64,000 nt of DNA from Edwardsiella anguillarum ET080813 (GTDB taxonomy: Bacteria > Pseudomonadota > Gammaproteobacteria > Enterobacterales > Enterobacteriaceae), in the NCBI RefSeq assembly GCF_000264765.2, contig NZ_CP006664.1, forward strand, positions 2,108,001-2,172,000, written 5' to 3'. The position numbers and the translations under genes are program-made. How positions within the stretch are numbered: the stretch's first letter is position 1; each line of letters opens with the position of its first letter. The notes beneath the pieces were generated by a model that had not been told where the DNA came from, did no database searches, and saw nothing but the letters and a program-made list of their open reading frames with translations. Of the stretch, positions 51,764 through 63,349 are shown piece by piece.

Positions 51764-52768
51764 TTATGCGTCGGGGAACTGATGCATGAAACGTTCGGCG
51801 TCTTCCACCATGGCGCAGCTGCCGACAAAGAACGGGCAGCGTTGATGCAGCGCATCTGGCACGATATCCAGAATGCGGCGGAAGCCGTCGGTTGCCTTGC
51901 CTCCGGCCTGCTCCGCCAGGAACGACATCGGGTTGCACTCATACAGCAGGCGCAGCTTACCCTGCGGATGGCTGGCAGTGCTCGGGTAGATATAGATGCC
52001 GCCCTTCAGCAGGTTGCGGTGGAAATCCGCCACCAGGGAGCCAATATAGCGGGAGGTATAGGGACGCTGCGTAGCGCTGTCCTGCTCCTGACAATACTTG
52101 ATGTACTTCTTCACCCCCAGCGGGAACTTAATGTAGTTGCCCTCGTTGATGGAGTACATGTTGCCGCTATGCGGGAAACGCAGCCGCTCGTGGGACAGGC
52201 AGAAGACCCCAAGGGAAGGATCATAGGTAAACGCGTGTACGCCGTTGCCGGTGGTATAGACCAGCATGGTGGAGGAGCCGTAGACCACATAGCCGGCGGC
52301 GACCTGGCGATTGCCCGGCTGCAGGAAGTCTTCGCGGGTGACCGGTGTGCCGAGCGGGGTAATCCGGCGATAGATGGAGAAGATGGTACCGACGGAGACG
52401 TTAACGTCGATATTGGACGAGCCGTCCAGTGGATCCATCAGCACCACGTATTTGGCGTTATTGGCACGATCGCCTTCGAAGATGACGATATCATCCTCCT
52501 CCTCTGAGGCGATGCCGGCCACTTCACCACGCGCTTTCAGCGCGGCCTTGAGCTTCTCGTTGGCGTACAGATCTAGCTTCATCTGCACTTCACCCTGAAT
52601 ATTTTCCGCACCGCTGGCGCCGATGATATCGACCAGCCCCGCCTTGTTGATATCGCGGTGGATAATTTTGGCACCCAGTTTGATTGCGGAGAGAAGAGCG
52701 GTAAGCTCACCGGTAGCGTGAGGAAAATCCTGCTGTTTTTCGACGATAAACTCGCCTAGCGTTTTCAT
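51764..52768 (-). CDS. fbp: Fructose-1,6-bisphosphatase class 1
   Basis: Fbp catalyses the hydrolysis of fructose-1,6-bisphosphate in gluconeogenesis. The 334-aa protein has the metal motif [12 protein letters not shown] near residues 112-123, the SEEEDD acid cluster before it, and the [20 protein letters not shown] active-site region near the C-terminus. It begins [21 protein letters not shown], as in E. coli. It is divergent from mpl. Confidence 0.99.
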   Translation of the reverse strand: MKTLGEFIVEKQQDFPHATGELTALLSAIKLGAKIIHRDINKAGLVDIIGASGAENIQGEVQMKLDLYANEKLKAALKARGEVAGIASEEEDDIVIFEGDRANNAKYVVLMDPLDGSSNIDVNVSVGTIFSIYRRITPLGTPVTREDFLQPGNRQVAAGYVVYGSSTMLVYTTGNGVHAFTYDPSLGVFCLSHERLRFPHSGNMYSINEGNYIKFPLGVKKYIKYCQEQDSATQRPYTSRYIGSLVADFHRNLLKGGIYIYPSTASHPQGKLRLLYECNPMSFLAEQAGGKATDGFRRILDIVPDALHQRCPFFVGSCAMVEDAERFMHQFPDA

Positions 52769-52934
52769 GACACATTCCCTGATTGTGAGGAGCAGCGGTT
52801 TTTTTACAAACCACCAACGTTTTCGCAGCGCATTTTAGCTAATGTATCGGGGCATTCCTAGGCAATTTCCTTTCGCCTGCGCTGAACTCAGCGTTAGAAT
52901 GTGAACTAAATCAATGCAATCTACTGGAAGTATT

Positions 52935-54311
52935 ATGCGCATTCATATTCTTGGAGTCTGCGGCACGTTTATGGGGGGGCTGGCGCTATTGGCCCGCCAG
53001 CTGGGGCATGACGTTACCGGGTCGGATGCCAATGTCTATCCGCCGATGAGTACGCTACTGCAGCAGCAGGGAATTACGCTGCTGGAGGGCTATGATCCTG
53101 CCCACCTGGAGCCCCAGCCGGATCTGGTCATCATTGGCAATGCGATGGCGCGCGGTAACCCGTGCGTCGAAGCGATCCTGGAGCGCAATATTCCTTACGT
53201 TTCCGGGCCGCAGTGGTTACATGATGAGGTTTTGCGTCACCGTTGGGTGATCGCCGTTGCCGGTACCCACGGGAAGACGACGACCGCCGGGATGGTGAAC
53301 TGGATCCTGGAGTCCTGTGGCTATGAGGCGGGGTTTGTGATCGGCGGCGTACCGGGGAACTTCAGCGTATCGGCGCGTCTGGGCAACAGTCCATTCTTCG
53401 TTATCGAGGCGGATGAGTATGACTGCGCCTTTTTTGATAAGCGCTCTAAGTTCGTCCACTACTGCCCCCGTACCCTGATCCTGAACAATCTGGAGTTTGA
53501 TCATGCGGATATCTTCGACGATCTGCGGGCGATCCAGCGACAGTTCCACCATCTGGTGCGACTGGTTCCGGGGCAAGGGCGGATTATTCTACCGGCCAGC
53601 GACGCCAACCTGAAGCAGGTGATGGCGATGGGCTGCTGGAGCGAACAGGAGCTGTGCGGCGATGAGGCCGCCTGGAGCGCGACGCGTCTGTCGACCGATG
53701 CCAGCCGCTTCAGCGTCTCTCTGGATGGTGAATGCGTCGGCGAAGTTCAGTGGGCGCTGGTGGGGGAGCACAACATGCACAACGGGCTGATGGCGATTGC
53801 TGCGGCGCGTCATGTCGGCGTTCCTCCCGCGGAGGCATGCCGGGCCCTGGGGAGCTTTATTAACGCCCGCCGTCGCTTAGAGCTGCGTGGACAGGCCTAT
53901 GGCGTCAGCGTGTACGACGATTTTGCCCACCATCCTACGGCGATACTGGCGACGCTGGCGGCGCTGCGCGGTAAGGTCGGCGGCACCGCTCGTATTCTGG
54001 CCGTTCTGGAGCCACGCTCCAATACAATGAAGATGGGGGTGTGTAAGAATGAGCTGGCGCCTGCGCTGGGCCGGGCCGATGAGGTGTTCCTTTATCAGCC
54101 ACAGCATATTCCCTGGCAGGTGGCGGAGGTGGCGGAGGCCTGTGTGCAGCCCGCGCACTGGAGCGCCGATCTCGGTACGCTGGTGGAGATGATCGTGAAA
54201 AATGCGCAGCCGGGCGACCACATCTTGGTGATGAGCAATGGCGGCTTTGGCGATATTCACGATCGTCTGCTGCAGGCGCTGGCGCAAAAGTCCGCGGCGC
54301 ATCAGGAGTGA
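52935..54311 (+). CDS. mpl: UDP-MurNAc:L-Ala-gamma-D-Glu-meso-DAP ligase
   Basis: Mpl recycles the murein tripeptide by joining it to UDP-N-acetylmuramic acid. The 458-aa protein is a Mur ligase with N-terminal MRIHILGVCGTFMGGLALLA, the ATP loop AVAGTHGKTTT (about residues 106-116), and the DDFAHHPTAI segment. I chose the ATG at 52935, which equals the family start; seven earlier in-frame codons are not conserved. A terminator follows. Confidence 0.97.
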   Translation: MRIHILGVCGTFMGGLALLARQLGHDVTGSDANVYPPMSTLLQQQGITLLEGYDPAHLEPQPDLVIIGNAMARGNPCVEAILERNIPYVSGPQWLHDEVLRHRWVIAVAGTHGKTTTAGMVNWILESCGYEAGFVIGGVPGNFSVSARLGNSPFFVIEADEYDCAFFDKRSKFVHYCPRTLILNNLEFDHADIFDDLRAIQRQFHHLVRLVPGQGRIILPASDANLKQVMAMGCWSEQELCGDEAAWSATRLSTDASRFSVSLDGECVGEVQWALVGEHNMHNGLMAIAAARHVGVPPAEACRALGSFINARRRLELRGQAYGVSVYDDFAHHPTAILATLAALRGKVGGTARILAVLEPRSNTMKMGVCKNELAPALGRADEVFLYQPQHIPWQVAEVAEACVQPAHWSADLGTLVEMIVKNAQPGDHILVMSNGGFGDIHDRLLQALAQKSAAHQE

Positions 54312-54341
54312 GCCGCGCGACGCTGTGCGTCGCTATCGGAT

Positions 54342-54378
54342 AAGCAAAACCGCAGTCCAGGCTGCGGTTTTGCTTTTT
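54342..54378 (+). terminator. Terminator of mpl
   Basis: The hairpin GCAAAACCGCAG / CTGCGGTTTTGC is followed by TTTTT, about 30 bases past mpl. In E. coli a different gene follows mpl, so this terminator also marks an edge of the conserved block. Confidence 0.88.
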
Positions 54379-54421
54379 GGGGGCGAGCCCAGACGGTCTG
54401 GCTCGCGCTTCAGAGGGAGGT

Positions 54422-54697
54422 TCAGCGGTAGATCTGCGCCGTGGCGTGATAGTTGCCGTCGATACGCTACTCGATAATACGAAAGGCGCTGGCGCCCTGG
54501 GACTGGGCCTTGGCCGCCAGCTGCTGATCGATATCGGCGATGGAGCCGCCCAGCCCGCTGACCGAGATAACGCCGATCGGCTGCAGGCAGCAGGCCTGAG
54601 CCGTCGTAATTTCATGGGCTGGGAGCTGGGCAGCGGCGGTGCCGAACGAAAGGGCGCAAAGGGTAGCCAGCGTGGCGATAGTCTCTTTAATTTTCAT
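54422..54697 (-). pseudogene. yhcN: yhcN (DUF1471) interrupted by an in-frame amber codon
   Basis: A 92-codon frame encodes a signal peptide (MKIKETIATLATLCALSFGT) and a DUF1471 domain that aligns with E. coli YhcN. A TAG at 54467-54469 falls after ASAFRIIE. The frame then continues RIDGNYHATAQIYR to a TGA, a textbook family C-terminus. The stop removes the last 14 residues, including the final beta-strand. Position next to argR agrees with E. coli yhcN. It could be a recent nonsense mutation, a sequencing error, or a suppressed stop. Intact DUF1471 relatives lie at 34.6-36.6 kb. Confidence 0.85.
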
Positions 54698-54734
54698 TGT
54701 GTTATGCCTCTATTGTGACGTGGTGTCGTCGTAA

Positions 54735-54756
54735 AAATGTGATGTGCATCTCATCA
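54735..54756 (-). promoter_or_regulatory. CRP-like site upstream of yhcN
   Basis: AAATGTGATGTGCATCTCAT (start of the 22-base site) matches 16 of 22 positions of the CRP consensus palindrome. One half is perfect (TGTGA) and the other reads TCTCA. Its centre is about 48 bp before the yhcN start. Confidence 0.5.
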
Positions 54757-54977
54757 TCGAACATAGCGCAATAACATCATGAATTAATATCACACTAATT
54801 ATTTGTTGTGTTATTTTACCGCTGCGTATGGAGTGGATAGATCATAATGCGCTAAAAACGGCCTAAAAAAGATACAGATATAAAAAACTAAATAAATAAT
54901 AGATGGTTATCTTTATTTGGCGAAAAATGCGATTTACGCGGCGCAGGGCGGCGATGCGCGGTAGGGACCCTGAGAAG

Positions 54978-54997
54978 AAAGCCCGCGGGCGGGCTTT
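54978..54997 (-). terminator. Possible terminator of argR
   Basis: The hairpin AAAGCCCGC / GGGCGGGCTTT lies about 40 bases past the argR stop. On the minus strand it is followed by TTTCTTCT, a poor T-run. Confidence 0.55.
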
Positions 54998-55038
54998 ATA
55001 ATGACATATGGCGGGGCGATTGCTGCCTGCAGCGGTGA

Positions 55039-55972
<934 letters not shown>

Positions 55973-56911
55973 ATGAAAGTTGCGGTTCTCGGCGCAGCGG
56001 GTGGCATCGGCCAGGCGCTCGCTCTTCTGCTTAAGACTCAGCTGCCTTCAGGTTCAGAACTCTCCCTTTACGATATCGCCCCGGTGACGCCGGGCGTCGC
56101 CGTTGATCTCAGCCATATCCCTACGGCGGTCACGGTGCGCGGTTTCGGTGGTGAGGATGCCTCTCCCGCCCTGGAGGGCGCGGATATCGTGCTGATTTCT
56201 GCCGGTGTGGCCCGTAAGCCCGGGATGGATCGTTCCGATCTGTTCAACGTTAACGCCGGTATTATCCGTAACCTGATCGGACAGGTTGCGCGTACCAGCC
56301 CGGGTGCTTGTATCGGTATCATCACCAACCCGGTGAATACCATGGTGCCGATTGCGGCTGAGGTGCTGAAGAAGGCGGGGGTATATAACCCGAACAAACT
56401 GTTCGGCGTGACGACGCTGGACATCATCCGCTCCAACACCTTCGTGGGTGAACTGAAGCACCTGGATCCGGCAACGCTGGATATTCCGGTGATTGGCGGT
56501 CACTCTGGCGTCACGATCCTGCCGCTGCTCTCTCAGATCCCAGGCGTCAGCCTCAGTGAACAAGAGGTAGCTGATCTGACCAAGCGTATTCAGAACGCTG
56601 GCACCGAGGTGGTAGAGGCTAAGGCCGGTGGTGGATCGGCGACGTTGGCCATGGGTCAGGCGGCAGCGCGTTTCGCACTGTCGCTGGTACGGGCGATGCA
56701 GGGCGATGAAAACGTCGTGGAGTGCGGCTACGTAGAGAGCGACGGCGAATATGCCCGCTTCTTTGCGCAACCGCTGCTGCTGGGTAAAGAGGGGCTGGTA
56801 CAGCGCCTGAATATCGGCACGCTGAGCGCCTTTGAACAGCATGCGTTGGAGAGCATGCTGGAGGTGCTGCGTAAAGATATCGCGCTGGGCGAAGACTTTA
56901 TCAATAAGTAA
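55973..56911 (+). CDS. mdh: Malate dehydrogenase (NAD)
   Basis: Mdh interconverts malate and oxaloacetate in the TCA cycle. The 312-aa protein begins [20 protein letters not shown], the NAD-binding loop. Substrate arginines lie in [17 protein letters not shown], and the catalytic histidine is in [16 protein letters not shown]. The ATG follows an AAGGAG site. A terminator follows. Confidence 0.99.
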   Translation: MKVAVLGAAGGIGQALALLLKTQLPSGSELSLYDIAPVTPGVAVDLSHIPTAVTVRGFGGEDASPALEGADIVLISAGVARKPGMDRSDLFNVNAGIIRNLIGQVARTSPGACIGIITNPVNTMVPIAAEVLKKAGVYNPNKLFGVTTLDIIRSNTFVGELKHLDPATLDIPVIGGHSGVTILPLLSQIPGVSLSEQEVADLTKRIQNAGTEVVEAKAGGGSATLAMGQAAARFALSLVRAMQGDENVVECGYVESDGEYARFFAQPLLLGKEGLVQRLNIGTLSAFEQHALESMLEVLRKDIALGEDFINK

Positions 56912-56930
56912 GTCTGAGCGTGAGCCCGAG

Positions 56931-56961
56931 AAAACCGCAGGCATCGCCTGCGGTTTTTTTG
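56931..56961 (+). terminator. Terminator of mdh
   Basis: The hairpin AAAACCGCAGGC / GCCTGCGGTTTT with an AT loop is followed by further T's, about 20 bases past the stop. Confidence 0.9.
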
Positions 56962-57010
56962 TATCGGTAAGCGTGCGCGGAGGGCCGCGGGGCGGATGAG
57001 TGGGCGTGGC

Positions 57011-57295
57011 TCAGCCCTTTTTGACCGAGGTTGCGTCGCGTATTAGCCGTTTGCGATCCAGCAGTTCATGGGTGACGGGATCGTAGTAACGGCTGGGCCA
57101 GATCTCGCAGGGATGGATATTGAGGGCCTCAGCGATCAGCCATTCGCCTTTGGGCCAGGGACGCGTCAGGGCGTTGGCCAGCGTCGAGCTGGACAGACCG
57201 GCGTTGCGCGATACCTGAGTGAGCGTCAGCCTGCGCTTGTGCAATGCGGCAATGATCTCTGCCGGGTGCCAGTCTTCCGGGAGCGTTTTTTTCAT
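57011..57295 (-). CDS. sfsB: Ner-like DNA-binding regulator SfsB (Nlp)
   Basis: SfsB resembles the Ner repressor of phage Mu and affects maltose genes in E. coli. The 94-aa protein begins MKKTLPEDWHPAEIIAALHK. The helix-turn-helix region includes LTLTQVSRNAGLSSSTLANAL, and the IWPSRYYDPVTHELLDR tail matches the family. I prefer the ATG at 57295 with an AAGGAAA site; an ATG 11 codons upstream is possible. It lies upstream of ispB, as in E. coli, but on the same strand with a terminator-containing gap between them. Confidence 0.85.
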   Translation of the reverse strand: MKKTLPEDWHPAEIIAALHKRRLTLTQVSRNAGLSSSTLANALTRPWPKGEWLIAEALNIHPCEIWPSRYYDPVTHELLDRKRLIRDATSVKKG

Positions 57296-57448
57296 CGGTG
57301 GTTTCCTTATCACTGAAAGTACCTTCATGGCGCCTGCTTAAAAAAACTCCTCGGTACTATCTGAAAACCTCTTCTGCTTTTCAATTGCTTTCTAACTAAT
57401 GCGATTAATAGAAAGTTAAAATTGTGATGGTGGCTGCAGCGCCACATG

Positions 57449-57475
57449 CAAAAAAAAAGCGCCCGCAGGCGCTTA
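57449..57475 (-). terminator. Terminator of ispB
   Basis: On the minus strand the hairpin AAGCGCCTGC / GGGCGCTT is followed by nine T's, about 18 bases past the ispB stop. Confidence 0.88.
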
Positions 57476-57492
57476 GACTCGATGGAACCCGC

Positions 57493-58464
57493 TTAGAAAC
57501 TGCGGTTGACGGCCAGGTTCGCCAGCCCAATCAGAGCTTGCTTATGGGGGCTGTCCGGCAGCGGTGCCAGGGCGGCGATGGCTTTGTCGGCCTCTTCTTC
57601 TGCCCGGCTGCGGGTGTAGTCCAGCGAGCCAGCCTGCTGCATGGTTTCCAGCACCGGCTCCAGCAGATGACGGCCATTGCCCTGCTCGATCGCCTGACGG
57701 ATCATCGCGGATCGCTCGGCGGATCCGTGGTGCATGGCGTGCAGCAGCGGCAGGGTTGGCTTGCCCTCATTGAGATCGTCACCGGTATTCTTGCCCAGCG
57801 TCTTTCCATCGGCATCGTAATCCAGCAGATCGTCGATCAGCTGAAATGCGGTGCCCAGATAGCGTCCATAGCCCTGTAGGGCCCGCTCCTGTGCGGTATC
57901 TGCCCCGGCGAGGATTGCCGAGCACTGCGCCGCCGCCTCGAACAGACGGGCGGTTTTGCTGTAGATCACCTGCATGTAGTTTTCTTCGCTGATATCGGGG
58001 TCATTGACGTTCATCAGCTGCTGTACCTCGCCCTCCGCGATGACGTTGGTGGCCTCCGACATCAGCGCCAGGATGCGCAGCGACTCCAGGCTGGTCATCA
58101 TCTGGAAAGCACGGGTATAGATAAAGTCGCCGACCAGTACGCTGGCGGCGTTGCCGAAGGCCGCGTTGGCGGTGGCTTTACCGCGGCGCATATCCGATTC
58201 ATCCACCACGTCGTCATGCAGCAGCGTGGCGGTGTGGATAAATTCGATCAGCGCGGCGATGGTGACGTGGCGATCGCCCTGATAACCGAGGGCGCGCGCG
58301 GCCAGTACGGCGATCATTGGGCGGATCCGCTTACCGCCGCCGCTGATGATGTAGTAACCAAGCTGGTTGATAAGCGCGACGTCCGAATTTAACTGGTGAA
58401 GAATTTTTGCGTTCACATCCGCCATATCCTGCGCGGTTAACTCAGTAATTTGTTCTAAATTCAT
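57493..58464 (-). CDS. ispB: Octaprenyl diphosphate synthase
   Basis: IspB makes the C40 prenyl chain of ubiquinone-8 and menaquinone-8. The 323-aa protein has the first Asp-rich motif DDVVD (84-88) and the second DDLLD (about 211-215), plus GGGKRIRP near residue 42. It is divergent from rplU, as in E. coli. Confidence 0.98.
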   Translation of the reverse strand: MNLEQITELTAQDMADVNAKILHQLNSDVALINQLGYYIISGGGKRIRPMIAVLAARALGYQGDRHVTIAALIEFIHTATLLHDDVVDESDMRRGKATANAAFGNAASVLVGDFIYTRAFQMMTSLESLRILALMSEATNVIAEGEVQQLMNVNDPDISEENYMQVIYSKTARLFEAAAQCSAILAGADTAQERALQGYGRYLGTAFQLIDDLLDYDADGKTLGKNTGDDLNEGKPTLPLLHAMHHGSAERSAMIRQAIEQGNGRHLLEPVLETMQQAGSLDYTRSRAEEEADKAIAALAPLPDSPHKQALIGLANLAVNRSF

Positions 58465-58622
58465 TGTTTTATTTCAACTGTGTATGGATGTCCCGCCAGG
58501 CGGCAGCCCTTGCCAGGCTGCCATGGGCAGCCAACTATAGTATGATTGTACTTGAAAAATGATTTAGATAAACGGCGGGGAGAAAACTGTGCTTTTTTTC
58601 TTCTTTTCTCCTGATTCTACCC

Positions 58623-59035
<413 letters not shown>

Positions 59036-59041
59036 TTTTAG

Positions 59042-59311
<270 letters not shown>

Positions 59312-59334
59312 GTTTTTCGCGTCCTGAATGATGT

Positions 59335-59366
59335 AAGGCCCCGCAATACTTTGCGGGGCTTTTTTG
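59335..59366 (+). terminator. Terminator of rplU-rpmA
   Basis: The hairpin AGGCCCCGCAA / TTGCGGGGCTT is followed by five T's, about 25 bases past rpmA. Confidence 0.88.
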
Positions 59367-59398
59367 CGTTATGAAGACAGAGAGGGACAGGGGCGTCC

Positions 59399-60334
59399 AT
59401 GGAGAGTAAACAGAGTGCGGCTCTGGGTATCGCGTTGGCGCTGACGACGGCGATTTTCTGGGGTGCGCTGCCGATCGCGATGAAGCAGGTTCTGCCTGAC
59501 ATGGCGCCTGAGACCATCGTTTGGTACCGTTTCTCCATGGCGGCATTAGGGCTGGGCAGCGTGCTGTGCCTGCGCGGTCAGCTGCCGCCGCTGCGCGTAT
59601 TTCGACAGCGTCGCTGGCTGCTGTTGCTGTCCGTTGCTACGGCGGGGCTGCTGGGGAACTTTATCCTGTTTAGCACCTCGCTACAGTATTTGAGCCCAAC
59701 CACCTCGCAGGTGATTGGGCAGCTTTCGCCGGTCGGTCTGATGTTCGCCAGCGTACTGGTGCTGAAAGAGCGGATGCGGCCTGCGCAGGTGATTGGTGCG
59801 GTGCTGCTGATCGGTGGGCTGCTCCTGTTTTTTAATAACAGCCTGGCGGAGATTTTTACCCGTCTAACGGACTACACGCTGGGCGTGTTACTCGGGATGG
59901 CGGCGGCCGGGGTCTGGGTATGCTATGGCATCGCCCAGAAAGTATTATTGCGTCGCCTGGCCTCGCAGCAGATCCTGTGTCTGTTGTATGCTTTATGTGC
60001 GATCTGCCTGTGGCCGTTAGCGCATCCGGGCCAGATTTATCAGCTGAGTGGCTGGCAGCTGCTGTGCCTGTTGTTCTGCGGGGTCAATACACTGGTCGGC
60101 TACGGCGCGCTGGCCGAGGCCATGGTGCGCTGGCAGGTAGCGAAAGTGGGGGCGATCGTGACGCTGACCCCGCTGTTTACCCTGATGTTTTCTGACGTTT
60201 TGGCGTTAGCCTGGCCGGAAACCTTTATGACGCCCAGCCTGAATACGGTGGGGTATATCGGCGCTTTTGTGGTGGTTGCCGGCGCCATGTTTTCTGCGAT
60301 TGGCCACCGTTGGTGGCCGCGCCAGCGCGCATAA
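59399..60334 (+). CDS. yhbE: EamA/DMT-family transporter YhbE
   Basis: The 311-aa protein has ten predicted membrane helices in two EamA repeats. It begins with the ALGIALALTTAIFWGALPIA helix and carries FLFSTSLQYLSPTTSQVIGQL-like family segments around residues 84-105. The transported substrate is unknown. The gene sits between rpmA and obgE, as in E. coli. Codon use resembles its neighbours, so there is no sign of transfer. Confidence 0.93.
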   Translation: MESKQSAALGIALALTTAIFWGALPIAMKQVLPDMAPETIVWYRFSMAALGLGSVLCLRGQLPPLRVFRQRRWLLLLSVATAGLLGNFILFSTSLQYLSPTTSQVIGQLSPVGLMFASVLVLKERMRPAQVIGAVLLIGGLLLFFNNSLAEIFTRLTDYTLGVLLGMAAAGVWVCYGIAQKVLLRRLASQQILCLLYALCAICLWPLAHPGQIYQLSGWQLLCLLFCGVNTLVGYGALAEAMVRWQVAKVGAIVTLTPLFTLMFSDVLALAWPETFMTPSLNTVGYIGAFVVVAGAMFSAIGHRWWPRQRA

Positions 60335-60382
60335 ACCGGATTGCCATCGGGCGGTCCGGTCACTGATTTACGGAGACAGTAA

Positions 60383-61561
<1,179 letters not shown>

Positions 61562-61579
61562 TCAATCCGCATGTAATAC

Positions 61580-61609
61580 CGGGGCTGCCTGTAGGGCAGC
61601 CCTTTTTTT
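61580..61609 (+). terminator. Terminator of obgE
   Basis: The hairpin GGGCTGCC / GGCAGCCC is followed by seven T's. Its end meets the pmrB stop codon at 61608. Confidence 0.88.
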
Positions 61610-62681
61610 AACCGAATTCTTGCGGCGTCAGCGGCAGACGGCAGCAGGCATTGAGGCCTGGCCCCGGGCGGTTATTGCGTAGAGTGAGCTGTCCCTTGTG
61701 CAGCTGCAGGATGCGCACCACGATATTTAGTCCCAGGCCGCTGCCGCCGAAGCGCCGATCAAGGCGGTGGAAGGGCTCGGTCAGCTCGCTGGCCCGCGAT
61801 TCATCGATACCGGGTCCGCTGTCGATGACCTGTAGAATGCAGCCGTGCCTGTCCGCGCTCAGCGTAACCCGCAGGAGAATATCGCTGCCCTCGGGGCTGT
61901 AGCGGTGGGCATTCTCCACCAGATTACGCAGCATCAGGCGCAGCAGCATCGCATCGCCGTGCATCGGTAGCCGTGACGGCGTCTCCAGCCGCAGGTGCTG
62001 TCCGCGCAGCGCCAGCATCTCGCTCAGCTCGTTGCGCTGGGCGAGCACCACCTCGCCTATCAGCTCCAGCTGCGGACAGTGGCCGCTGGCAAAATTCTGT
62101 CCGACGCGCGACAGCATCAGCAGCTGCTCGACCGTGTGCATCAGCTGATCGATGCGCTGCACTAGCGTAGTGGCCTCCGGCACGCCGCTCTGCTCCATCA
62201 GCTCAAGGTGTAGGCGTACGCCGGCGAGAGGGGTGCGTAGCTCGTGTGCGGCATCGGCCGTGAACAGACGCTCCTGGCGCAGGGTGTGCTGCAGGCGGCT
62301 AAATAGGTGGTTGAGGGTACGGGTGATCGAGGTGATCTCCGTCATACTGCTGTCGATATCGATAGGCGTCAGGTTACTGGGCGACCGTTTCTCTAACCGT
62401 GCCTGTAGCTGGTTAAGCGGGCGGACTATCCAACTGACGGCCAGCCAGGAGAGCAGCAACGTGACGGTCATCATCACCAGAGAGGGGATCAGCAGGGCGG
62501 CAATGGCTTCGCGGATCTCTTTGTCAACCTGCTCCGTGCGCACCTTGGCGCTGAGCGTTTCGTTAACCAGAAAGCTTATCTGCTCCCGGCTTTCGTGCCA
62601 TAGCCACAGCGCGCTGACCAACTGGGTGACCAGCAGGATCAGCGCCAGCATGATCAGCAGCGTACGGCGCAGGCTGATCAC
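61608..62681 (-). CDS. pmrB: Sensor histidine kinase PmrB (BasS)
   Basis: PmrB senses iron(III), aluminium and mild acid and phosphorylates PmrA, controlling lipid A modification and polymyxin resistance. The 357-aa protein has TM1 (about 7-28), a short periplasmic loop with acidic residues (HESRE and DKEIRE), TM2 (about 62-85), and a HAMP region. The H-box AAHELRTPLAG has the phospho-acceptor at H146, followed by the N-box NLVENAHRYS and G-boxes DSGPGID and GGSGLGLNI. It overlaps pmrA by 4 bases. Confidence 0.93.
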   Translation of the reverse strand: MISLRRTLLIMLALILLVTQLVSALWLWHESREQISFLVNETLSAKVRTEQVDKEIREAIAALLIPSLVMMTVTLLLSWLAVSWIVRPLNQLQARLEKRSPSNLTPIDIDSSMTEITSITRTLNHLFSRLQHTLRQERLFTADAAHELRTPLAGVRLHLELMEQSGVPEATTLVQRIDQLMHTVEQLLMLSRVGQNFASGHCPQLELIGEVVLAQRNELSEMLALRGQHLRLETPSRLPMHGDAMLLRLMLRNLVENAHRYSPEGSDILLRVTLSADRHGCILQVIDSGPGIDESRASELTEPFHRLDRRFGGSGLGLNIVVRILQLHKGQLTLRNNRPGPGLNACCRLPLTPQEFG

Positions 62682-63340
62682 AGGGTCTTCTCCAGGCGAT
62701 AGCCGACGCCGCGCAGGGTTTTGATCCGGTTTTTCCCCAGCTTGCGTCGCAGGTTATGAATATGTACCTCCAGCGAGTTGGAGCTGAGCTCATCTTGCCA
62801 GGAGTAGAGATCCTGCTGGAGAACTTCGCGGCTGATAGTCTGCCCTGCGCGCATCATCAGACGTGCCAGGATAGCGAACTCTTTGGGGGTGATCTCCAAC
62901 GCTAGGCCGCCGCAGTTGACCTGCTGGCTGGAGAGATCCAGGTGAATATCGTCGACCTGCAGAACGTTGTTGCACAGTCCCTGCATGCGGCGGATCAGGG
63001 CGCGGACGCGCGCCATCAGCTCGGCTAGCGCGAAAGGCTTAACCAGGTAGTCATCGGCGCCAGCGTCCAGCCCGTCGACCCGATCGCTGACGGTGTCGCG
63101 GGCGGTCAGGATCAGCACCGGTACGTCGATACCCTCGCGCCGCCACTGGCGCAGTGCGCTGGCGCCGTCCATGCCGGGCAGCCCCAGATCGAGGATGATC
63201 AGGCTGTAATGACTGCTTTGCAGCAGCGCGCTGGCGCCCGCCGCGCTGTCCGCACAGTCACAGGCATAGTTTTCTCGCGCCATCGCCTGGGCCAGTCCCT
63301 GCTGGATCAGGGTATCGTCTTCCACGATCAGAATTTTCAT
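62678..63340 (-). CDS. pmrA: Response regulator PmrA (BasR)
   Basis: PmrA is an OmpR-family transcription factor activated by PmrB. The 220-aa protein has the receiver domain with acidic pocket E7-D8-D9 and phospho-acceptor D51 in LIILDLGLPGMDG, a conserved K near 101 (YLVKPFA), and a C-terminal winged helix ending RRKLGKNRIKTLRGVGYRL. It starts 9 bases after dacB and overlaps pmrB, so dacB-pmrA-pmrB read as one unit. No lipid A modification genes lie in the window. Confidence 0.94.
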   Translation of the reverse strand: MKILIVEDDTLIQQGLAQAMARENYACDCADSAAGASALLQSSHYSLIILDLGLPGMDGASALRQWRREGIDVPVLILTARDTVSDRVDGLDAGADDYLVKPFALAELMARVRALIRRMQGLCNNVLQVDDIHLDLSSQQVNCGGLALEITPKEFAILARLMMRAGQTISREVLQQDLYSWQDELSSNSLEVHIHNLRRKLGKNRIKTLRGVGYRLEKTL

Positions 63341-63349
63341 AGCGGCCCG

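Larger units (their letters stand above)
54698..55038. other. AT-rich region between yhcN and argR
   Basis: This 341-bp region holds a CRP-like site near yhcN and a hairpin near the argR end. The middle (about 54760-54960) is strongly AT-rich with no open frame or repeat that I can recognise. It likely contains the yhcN promoter. Confidence 0.5.
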
